A DNA stretch of 27,281 nt from assembly GCA_019648995.1 (NCBI GenBank), contig BLXT01003766.1:78914-106194 (forward strand), written 5' to 3'. This stretch comes from Plakobranchus ocellatus (taxonomy: Eukaryota; Mollusca; Gastropoda; Plakobranchidae). The position numbers and the translations under genes were made by a program. Each line of letters opens with the position of its first letter. The stretch's first letter is position 1. This document shows, in pieces, positions 24,301-27,281 of this stretch. Below the pieces are notes generated by a model, which saw nothing but the letters and a program-made list of their open reading frames with translations, was not told where the DNA came from and ran no database searches.

Positions 24301-24588
24301 ATTTGTTAAAGTTGAAAATTTTATGTTTTTGGGACATTCTGATTTTATCTTTGTGGAACACGCCAAATAGATTTTTTAACAAGATTGTAACACTCTTTCT
24401 CATTTACCTCACCCTCTCTTTGAGCTTTCCATCACAGATATCATTTTGATTAATTCATACCTGAACTTTGTGACCTGGACTATTAGGATAATCTTAAACA
24501 TCAAAACCAACAAATAAATTTGAATTAACTAATGGGAACAATATTTTGGAAAGCCAAAATAAATCTCACCTTCATCAAAAGACATCAT
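6204..24588 (-). CDS. CCDC62: CCDC62 orthologue, giant form (14 coding exons, 2423 aa predicted)
   Basis: Fourteen exons on the minus strand join with matching phases at all 13 junctions: 24588-24570, 22597-22545, 21702-20860, 20273-20081, 19437-19271, 18238-18137, 17502-17331, 16700-16599, 15257-15169, 14525-14338, 13762-13490, 13057-11583, 10770-7307 and 6335-6204. They total 7272 nt with no internal stop. Residues about 318-600 form a coiled coil whose start (RDQELNDMV, then HQKQ and WEADR) closely follows human CCDC62 (RDKELNDMV, HQQQ, WEEDR). A CERC motif at 739-742 matches human CDEC, and the last exon carries SPASKLHRLL where human has SPTSKLQRLL. In mammals CCDC62 acts in acrosome formation and has been reported to bind oestrogen receptors through LxxLL motifs. 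Human CCDC62 is about 684 aa, so this protein is greatly enlarged by disordered sequence. The start is supported by an in-frame TAG nine bases upstream and an A at -3. Family assignment is strong; exact exon borders are read by eye. Confidence 0.88.
6336..7306 (-). other. CCDC62 intron 14
   Basis: GT-AG intron between the giant exon and the terminal exon. Apart from the microsatellite at its 3' end, only unremarkable AT-rich sequence is seen. Confidence 0.75.
6341..6371 (+). repeat. (GGGA)n/(GA)n microsatellite forming the last intron's pyrimidine tract
   Basis: Plus-strand GGGA repeats followed by GA repeats. On the gene strand they read CTCTCTCTCCCTCCCTCCCT and end six bases before the CAG acceptor of exon 15. 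Confidence 0.85.
7307..10770 (-). CDS. CCDC62: CCDC62 exon 14: giant disordered tail (residues 1226-2380)
   Basis: A 3464-bp exon between TTCCTAG|ATATGA and GTACAG|GTGATT. It encodes 1154 whole codons of mostly low-complexity sequence. In order: a basic/Ser-rich start; a Gly/Ser/Arg-rich block (about 1500-1600); Asn/Asp-rich runs (about 1610-1690); a less biased island at about 1770-1800 with SLYRQLAQIHFSEKTRRYEW; a Thr/Ser run near 1880; an internal duplication (KKLDFDDTTLE, KKLHFDGTGLE); three KEN motifs (2100, 2151, 2163); and an Ala run. It ends AWIYEDSVEEAAVHFDERLS to NKMVQ. No catalytic domain is seen. It belongs to this gene because it joins in phase to exons 13 and 15, and exon 15 carries the family C-terminal motif. 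Confidence 0.85.
10771..11582 (-). other. CCDC62 intron 13
   Basis: GT-AG intron separating the two very long tail exons. It contains a C-run followed by an A-run (about 11,392-11,411) and no other notable structure. Confidence 0.75.
11583..13057 (-). CDS. CCDC62: CCDC62 exon 13: CxxC motif, Gln-rich stretch and 13-residue repeats (residues 734-1226)
   Basis: The acceptor is TTTCTCAG|GTCTAG and the donor AGAGAA|GTAAGT. The 491 whole codons are open throughout. It starts SSSRCERCATPPG (C739, C742), matching human KSSCDECKEK. A Gln-rich stretch follows (VQSQIQKQQQSHPQRQALLQ), then Lys/Ser-rich disordered sequence. Residues 988-1078 form seven degenerate 13-residue repeats. The exon has no ATG in frame before 12,699, so a simple start-codon ORF scan would miss its first third; splice logic and the CERC match place the true border at 13,057. 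Confidence 0.82.
12025..12297 (-). repeat. Coding tandem repeat, seven degenerate 39-bp (13-aa) units in CCDC62 exon 13
   Basis: Seven units of exactly 13 codons run from CPAEQGDMAETCV to KARKHEDLLARSK. Well-preserved members include SPRKNGKVSAKSE, SPKNHGQVREKCE and STRKHGDNLADCE. The shared pattern is roughly S-P-x-K-H-G-x-V-x-x-K-x-E. Divergence between units indicates an old array kept in frame. Confidence 0.75.
13490..13762 (-). CDS. CCDC62: CCDC62 exon 12: polar linker (residues 643-734)
   Basis: The acceptor is TTTTCACAG|TGACAC and the donor CTACG|GTAAAT. It encodes an acidic then Pro/Ser-rich linker (DLSESRTDAQFDADDLLNTC, later NEQGQQPCPSSTVDTPAW). No domain is recognised. Splicing at the donor removes a TAA that would otherwise follow directly, and the split codon 734 becomes Arg. 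Confidence 0.78.
14338..14525 (-). CDS. CCDC62: CCDC62 exon 11: end of the coiled coil (residues 581-643)
   Basis: The acceptor is TCTGATCAG|CTGTAT and the donor AACAG|GTTGGT. It opens with LYDLQNRDLSLYHQSLKD, aligning with human QSDLQFLNFNVENSQELIQM, then passes into an acidic, polar, probably unstructured segment ending REEGEDSN. Confidence 0.8.
15169..15257 (-). CDS. CCDC62: CCDC62 exon 10: coiled coil (residues 551-580)
   Basis: The acceptor is CAACCAG|GTGAAC and the donor CGAGAG|GTAAAT. It encodes EREKCKEEVLHSLRKQHKRT followed by MQELANIRE. This closely matches human EREKRKDELLNIAKSKQERT followed by NSELHNLRQ, one of the strongest family signatures in the gene. Confidence 0.87.
15412..15650 (+). 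pseudogene. Decayed LINE remnant: C-terminal tail of a reverse-transcriptase ORF
   Basis: Plus-strand frames carry, in order, KWRWTGRTLTRHEF, then SLRWNPQRARSKGRSKITWS, then WRSNMEDSNSIRSW. These sit in different frames and resemble the typical end of non-LTR retrotransposon ORFs (a W-x-GH-x-LR block, then LRWxPQGKRxRGRPxxTW, then a W-R-x-L-V-x-ALCS-like block). At least two frameshifts separate the blocks, so it is non-functional. It is antisense within CCDC62 intron 9. The clade is probably RTE/CR1-like but not determined. Confidence 0.6.
16241..16542. repeat. 39-bp minisatellite, about 7.7 copies, in CCDC62 intron 9
   Basis: Tandem copies of a 39-bp unit built around TGAGATTGGTAAGTGATCAG and GTTTCATCAGAAAAACTAC. 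Copies differ at only a few bases, so the array is young. Because 39 is a multiple of three and the unit has no stop in the relevant frames, both strands stay open (13-residue periods). It ends about 57 bp from the exon 9 donor. Confidence 0.95.
16599..16700 (-). CDS. CCDC62: CCDC62 exon 9: coiled coil (residues 517-551)
   Basis: The acceptor is TTTCTACAG|CTGACT and the donor AGCT|GTGAGT. It encodes DCDSKDLSMAKMTQQLQESL and QQAVALQKALFTS, with codon 551 (Cys) split. It lies about 57 bp from the 39-bp minisatellite in the following intron. Confidence 0.78.
17199..17269. repeat. Hairpin with 30-bp stem and 11-base loop in CCDC62 intron 8
   Basis: The left arm 17199-17228 and right arm 17240-17269 are reverse complements except for one position, which would be a G-U pair in one transcript orientation. 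The arms read CTTGACAATTTTTTCTCTCC onward and the mirror of this. Weaker pairing extends a few bases outward. It could be a small foldback element or a precursor-like RNA hairpin. Confidence 0.85.
17331..17502 (-). CDS. CCDC62: CCDC62 exon 8: coiled coil (residues 460-517)
   Basis: The acceptor is TTTTTTACAG|AACGCA and the donor GCCG|GTGTGT. It encodes a charged helix (AEFVQQKITIKKMAETIEFL, then KATEEKWRRKIQENEAWKAK). This lies in the region of the human coiled coil containing KFKMLEHALRDAKMAET. Codon 517 (Ala) is split with exon 9. Confidence 0.8.
18137..18238 (-). CDS. CCDC62: CCDC62 exon 7: coiled coil (residues 426-459)
   Basis: A 102-bp phase 0/0 exon from TTATAG|GTCCAG to AAGAAG|GTAAAA. 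It encodes VQNKSLSVSVKELLADKK followed by RLEEREIELSSHMEKK. It aligns with the human segment running ARNETLSNTLVELSAQ to QLQAREQALTT. Because both ends are in phase 0 it could be skipped without changing the frame. Confidence 0.82.
18239..19270 (-). other. CCDC62 intron 6
   Basis: GT-AG intron with a short CA-rich run near 18,375-18,395. No ORF or repeat was recognised. Confidence 0.7.
19271..19437 (-). CDS. CCDC62: CCDC62 exon 6: coiled coil (residues 370-425)
   Basis: Begins after AATAG and ends at GAG|GTAAGT. It encodes a Glu/Lys-rich heptad segment from ELNAKEHQLKETV to YIHEIE. The junction with exon 5 gives SNYEDELNAK, parallel to human SKLEGELHKR, so no exon is missing. The acceptor lacks a good pyrimidine tract next to it. 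Another AG five bases upstream would cause an immediate stop. Confidence 0.8.
20081..20273 (-). CDS. CCDC62: CCDC62 exon 5: start of the conserved coiled coil (residues 306-370)
   Basis: The acceptor is TTCTAG|GCACCA and the donor TATGAAG|GTGAGG. This is the best-conserved exon: residues 318-360 contain KQREEIQLLMEEL, RDQELNDMV, HQKQ and WEADRDKL, which align without gaps to the N-terminal coiled coil of human CCDC62. A second AG nearer the conserved block (TTCTTAG) would shift the frame, so the GCA acceptor is preferred. Confidence 0.88.
20860..21702 (-). CDS. CCDC62: CCDC62 exon 4: Cys-rich, disordered N-terminal extension (residues 25-305)
   Basis: An 843-bp phase 0/0 exon between TTTCAG|AACCAG and AAG|GTATAT. 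It encodes 281 residues rich in Ser, Cys, His and Arg. There are about eighteen cysteines, many in CxC or CxxC pairs (CYC at 112-114, CRC at 131-133, then CRIC and CRCG). No known domain is recognised, and human CCDC62 has only a short segment before the coiled coil. The Cys pairs could bind metal or mark an oxidised sperm-type protein; this is speculative. It ends with SIADIAK, after which the family coiled coil begins. Confidence 0.75.
21703..22544 (-). other. CCDC62 intron 3
   Basis: GT-AG intron. The block 22,030-22,360 is less AT-rich than its surroundings and may be an old repeat, but it shows no terminal repeats or coding frame that I can identify. Confidence 0.65.
22545..22597 (-). 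CDS. CCDC62: CCDC62 exon 3: residues 7-24
   Basis: A 53-bp exon bounded by CTTCTTCAG and AAG|GTATAC. It completes codon 7 (Asp) and encodes GLDETIPCGPQHSTPVK, ending in phase 0. It is too short to recognise by homology. The call rests on good splice sites and on phase agreement with both neighbours. Confidence 0.65.
23141..23563. repeat. Internal 13-bp inverted repeat pair within the element
   Basis: GTGCGTACCTCCG at 23141-23153 recurs exactly in reverse complement at 23551-23563, 397 bp apart. The next bases inward keep a weaker match (a CG-CACAC motif on both sides). It may mark a nested foldback element or a subterminal repeat. Confidence 0.55.
23381..23812 (-). CDS. Unrecognised 143-codon ORF inside the inverted-repeat element
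   Basis: Open from ATG to TAA with a basic composition (MRRKHVTDSILAIF start, VPVGRIPFEFHTKKIWQKP near the end). Two segments look loosely alike, 64-72 residues apart: AKH with IPIDFTCTQKR, and AKH with IPFEFHTKKI. The DNA copies of TTTTTTGTGTG at 23427 and 23619 are 192 bp apart. I recognise no family. It may be a chance ORF in a CpG-rich repeat, so it is listed only because it is the longest non-CCDC62 frame of unusual composition. Confidence 0.2.
   Translation of the reverse strand: MRRKHVTDSILAIFTSLDLHCDCVLLKRTPGDTQDKFKAKHTLKRCLGISGTVKSTIPIDFTCTQKRLTEHFLYDENGLSKVKVRTSGGSVTQRVRMHYMAPAVKNNKIIAKHRYVPVGRIPFEFHTKKIWQKPILSAYIERL
23820..23840. repeat. Near-perfect palindrome ACTAAAATAA-C-TTATTTTAGT
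   Basis: Ten-base arms separated by a single C, inside the CpG-rich element. A short cruciform or hairpin is possible; no function is inferred. Confidence 0.6.
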
Positions 24589-24661
24589 GTTGGCCTAGTT
24601 GTCTGCTAAATAGATGAGACGGTCTTCAAAGTTGGTATTTTTTGGTCTCTATAATGGCTAT
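24570..24661 (-). CDS. CCDC62: CCDC62 exon 2: end of 5' UTR, start codon and residues 1-6
   Basis: The acceptor is TTTCAG|ATAGCC and the donor GAAG|GTGAGA. Translation starts at the ATG at 24588-24586, giving MMSFDE plus one base of codon 7. An in-frame TAG lies three codons upstream, so the frame cannot extend further 5'. The second codon is also ATG, so initiation could use either. The bases 24661-24589 are untranslated. Confidence 0.7.
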
Positions 24662-24976
24662 CTGAAAGGTTTGAAAAAGACATTTATATAATTGTTTTTT
24701 CAAATGGCTATTTTAGATACCAAATCTTGAAAACAATCTAAATTTCTCTACCTTTGTGCTTTGATGAAATTATAACTTATTTGGATACAAGTCATCTGAG
24801 TTTATTGGAAATATCCAATATTTTAGTTAGTTAGGCTAGACCTTAAGTCTCCAAAAGCAGTATACTGGAGAAACCATTTCAGTCACTTTAACTTTAATGC
24901 AACTATTTTGCATTCTACCTCAGACTTAGATCAATCATATCTTTAATATATACAGATCTTTGAATAGTTCTAAATG

Positions 24977-25371
24977 TAGAGTCTAGACCTAGAACTTATT
25001 TATGAGTTTTAGTCCTCGCTCTAAATCTTTTATTTTTTAAAAATTAACTGTTTAATATCTTGATCTAGACTAGATATAAAATCTAAATCTAGATACCAAA
25101 TCAAAATGTCATGATTGTTGATACATAGCCTAGATATATCAGTTACATGATGATATATAGGCTACAGATCTAGATCTATGCTCTGACCCTTTTTTTTAAA
25201 TCAAATGAATGCATTTTTGTCTGCAGTATTTTTTAAAATCTCAATCTAGCTCCCGTATCACAATTTTTTAATGAATTGATGTTGTTCTAACAATTTTTTT
25301 TGTGATGTGTTTATATTTCTTTCCTATGGGTTACAAATGGTTGATCTAAATATAGATCTAGATCTAGAGAT
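24977..25371. repeat. Cluster of AGATCTAGATCT-type palindromic motifs in intron 1
   Basis: Overlapping variants occur at 24977-24993, 25062-25075, 25081-25094, 25165-25178 and 25342-25371. Isolated copies appear at 3046-3057, 3162-3174, 17881-17893 and 23756-23765. All are built from TCTAGA/AGATCT steps. Confidence 0.7.
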
Positions 25372-25487
25372 CCAAAGTGTGATGATATCGTAAGAGTTCA
25401 AGTGATTCTATTTACATTACAATTTGGCCCAGAATATCTCCATTTCATCAGTAGTTAAAGGCAGACAGATTTCAAAGCAAAATTTAC

Positions 25488-25600
25488 CTGAACACTGTTT
25501 GTGCAGATAAAAAGAAAATCTTCCAGACTTTTTGTAATCATAGGTGTTGCAGATAGGTCCGATCCATGGACTCTTTACAGACAGAGCGAGTTTGGGCTTC
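25488..25600 (-). other. Probable non-coding first exon (5' UTR) of the CCDC62 gene
   Basis: A consensus donor (CAG|GTAAAT) ends this stretch at 25488. A good acceptor (pyrimidine-rich tract ending TTTCAG) lies at 24662-24664, just upstream of the start-codon exon. The 5' end is a guess placed near the palindromic site at 25603-25619. The leader would contain two short upstream ORFs. No transcript evidence is available. Confidence 0.45.
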
Positions 25601-25602
25601 CC

Positions 25603-25619
25603 CCGTTGTCAACCAACGG
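25603..25619. promoter_or_regulatory. Palindromic MYB-type double site overlapping an RFX X-box-like sequence
   Basis: The sequence is a perfect 6-bp inverted repeat, CCGTTG-TCAAC-CAACGG. Each arm fits the MYB core YAAC(G/T)G. The overlapping GTTGTC-A-ACCAAC (25605-25617) is one base off the RFX X-box pattern RYYNYY-N1-3-RRNRAC. It sits immediately upstream of the probable first exon. MYBL1 and RFX2 are known regulators of mammalian sperm genes; use here is inference. Confidence 0.35.
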
Positions 25620-26568
25620 TTTCCGGTAAAATGTAATAGATAAAAAACAAGGACGTGTAAAAAGGAAACAAAACAGAACAAACTATGTAATCAATTCGTA
25701 ATATGATTGTGTTGTTTTTTGTTTGTCTGTTTGTTTGTTTGTTTTATAGTTTTTAGTGTCTTAATGTGAAATTGCTGGGAGTTGACTTATTCCCATTATC
25801 CTTCTTTAGTTACCCTGACTCCAACAGACATTGGCAATAATGTTCTCCACTCAAACCTACTCTCAATTAACATTTAAAGGCTATTGTTATTAGGCCTACT
25901 ATTGCCTATTGCCCACGAGTTCAGAGTTTTAATAAAAGTTATTCCCAGTTTACCTCTACTGCGTTTGCATTCACTCTATCAAAAGATTGCTAAACGTTCT
26001 AAACGCTTGTGCCGGCAATTAACAATTATTTATTGATCTTGTGGACAGCCACTCCATGCGCAACTTTTGCACGTATTTACATTTCACTTATGTATAGGCC
26101 TTGACGTAAAAAAAGTATACAAATACCGCACTCCCAGAAACATATAAATAAGTTTAAGAATCCTATAGATGCAAAGGTGGTTGAAGGAAATGGAAAAAAA
26201 ATATAGTAAAAGAATACAACCACCAACTCAAACTTATACTAATAAATTAAACAACACAGAGTATACCTAACAACGATTTGCCCATTAGGCTTAATCAAGA
26301 CATAAAGATGACAATCACATAAGGTACCATAGATACTCAGATACTCGCTAAGCAAAGAAAGATGACATAAAATATAAGCTGAATGTTTAGAGATCGTTAT
26401 TAGAAATAAAAAAAAACCGTTAATGAAATATATAAGGAAATATATATATATGTATAATACAGATATCTACAGATATATGTGCACATATACATACATCAAC
26501 ATATGCATGCAAATAACGTACGTATATAGTATAAACCACATTATGTAAATTATTAAGTGTCTGATCTA

Positions 26569-26571
<3 letters not shown>
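25620..26571. other. Upstream flank of CCDC62, no gene seen
   Basis: AT-rich sequence beyond the probable promoter. There is no credible ORF on either strand and no obvious divergent gene within the window. Confidence 0.6.
25717..25745. repeat. (GTTT)n short microsatellite
   Basis: GTTTGTCTGTTTGTTTGTTT with flanking T-rich sequence, just beyond the probable promoter. Confidence 0.85.
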
Positions 26572-26613
<42 letters not shown>

Positions 26614-26772
26614 CTCTCTCTCTTTCAATCTCTCTCTCTCTCACTTTCTCTTTCTCTCTCTCTTTCTCTCTCTCTTTCAATCTCTCTCTCACTCTCTCTT
26701 TCTCTCTCTCTTTCAATCTCTCTCTCACTCTCTCTTTCTCTCTCTCGTTCTCTCTCTCTCTCTCTCTCTCTC
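26572..26772. repeat. (TC)n microsatellite with a higher-order unit
   Basis: About 200 bp of CT repeats interrupted by CTTT and TTTCAATC blocks that recur at regular spacing (near 26624, 26674 and 26712), so a longer unit has itself been duplicated. The Arg/Glu-rich minus-strand frame across it is a repeat artefact. Confidence 0.95.
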
Positions 26773-27072
26773 GCTCGCTGAATAGAGCCTAGCTGCGCGA
26801 ATAATTACATAAGATTAGCGACTTCTATTTGAGCAGAAAGGTAAAGAAAGAAACGATTTAAACTTTAAAAAAAAAATAACAGAGTGTTCTATCAGTACAT
26901 ACCAATATGAAATTATAGGAACTGGTCTATCAAGCCACGGGTTGTGTCGAAAAAGAATGCATTATTAAATGTATGGGGAAAGACGACTGTCCATTAATAT
27001 TTATCCCTGGAGGTTCTCTTGTTTTTGTGTGAATCCAAAACGTTTCTTTATTGAGTCTGCATATATGTGTTT

Positions 27073-27281
27073 TGTATGTATGTGTGTGTGCGTATGTATG
27101 TATGTATGTATGTATGTATGTATGTATGTATGTATGTATGTATGTATGTATGTATGTATGTATGTGTGTGTATGTATGTATGTATGTATGTATGTATTTA
27201 TGTGTGTGTGTATGTATGTATGTATGTATGTATGTATGTATGTATGTATGTATGTATGTATGTATGTATGTATGTATGTAT
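27073..27281. repeat. (TATG)n microsatellite running off the right end
   Basis: TATG units interrupted by short TGTG runs and continuing to the last base. The window therefore ends inside the array and its true length is unknown. Confidence 0.97.

Larger units (their letters stand above)
22961..24364. mobile_element. 1.4-kb DNA-transposon-like element with 15-bp terminal inverted repeats in CCDC62 intron 2
   Basis: The left end reads GGCGTGTTCCACAAA (22961-22975) and the right end is its exact reverse complement (24350-24364). Both are flanked by AAAT (22957-22960 and 24365-24368), a possible 4-bp target duplication, although the A-rich context makes this weak. The interior from about 23,140 to 24,050 is visibly richer in CG dinucleotides than the rest of the window. 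A 143-codon minus-strand ORF lies inside, with no recognised transposase motif. It looks like a non-autonomous element; the superfamily is not assigned. Confidence 0.5.

Noticed and set aside
26420-26728. Minus-strand 102-codon Arg/Glu-rich frame
   Set aside because: It is the translation of the (TC)n microsatellite and has no independent support.

Overview
The window reads as invertebrate animal DNA, most likely a mollusc and plausibly a gastropod. The reasons are long AT-rich introns with GT-AG borders, abundant microsatellites, scattered repeat remnants, and a protein clearly homologous to, but far diverged from, a vertebrate family. The mollusc assignment is an inference. There are no operons, ribosome binding sites or other prokaryotic features.

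One gene dominates. On the minus strand, fourteen coding exons between about 24,588 and 6,204 join in a single open frame, with every splice phase matching, to give a predicted protein of 2423 residues. The coiled-coil core (about residues 318-600), a CxxC motif just after it, and the last exon (an SPxSKLxRLL block) match the human coiled-coil protein CCDC62 in the same order. I therefore call it a CCDC62 orthologue. In mammals CCDC62 is testis-enriched, needed for acrosome formation and male fertility, and also described as an oestrogen-receptor coactivator. Here the protein is about three and a half times the human length. The extra length comes from a Cys-rich N-terminal exon of 281 codons and two very long, disordered, low-complexity exons (491 and 1154 codons).

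Layout from right to left, in gene direction: microsatellites (26.5-27.3 kb); a probable non-coding first exon near 25.5-25.6 kb beside a palindromic MYB/RFX-like site; an intron rich in AGATCTAGATCT-type palindromes; the start-codon exon at 24.6 kb; an intron holding a 1.4-kb element with 15-bp terminal inverted repeats and a CpG-rich interior; the Cys-rich exon (20.9-21.7 kb); seven small coiled-coil exons (20.3-14.3 kb), whose introns hold a 30-bp-stem hairpin, a 39-bp minisatellite and a decayed LINE tail; the large tail exons (13.8-7.3 kb); and the terminal exon at 6.3-6.2 kb. The left 5.8 kb has no convincing gene. Its first kilobase may be the 3' UTR of a plus-strand neighbour.

I found no tRNA, rRNA, CRISPR or intact transposase gene. 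All homology statements come from reading the translated sequence and from remembered family features; no search was run.
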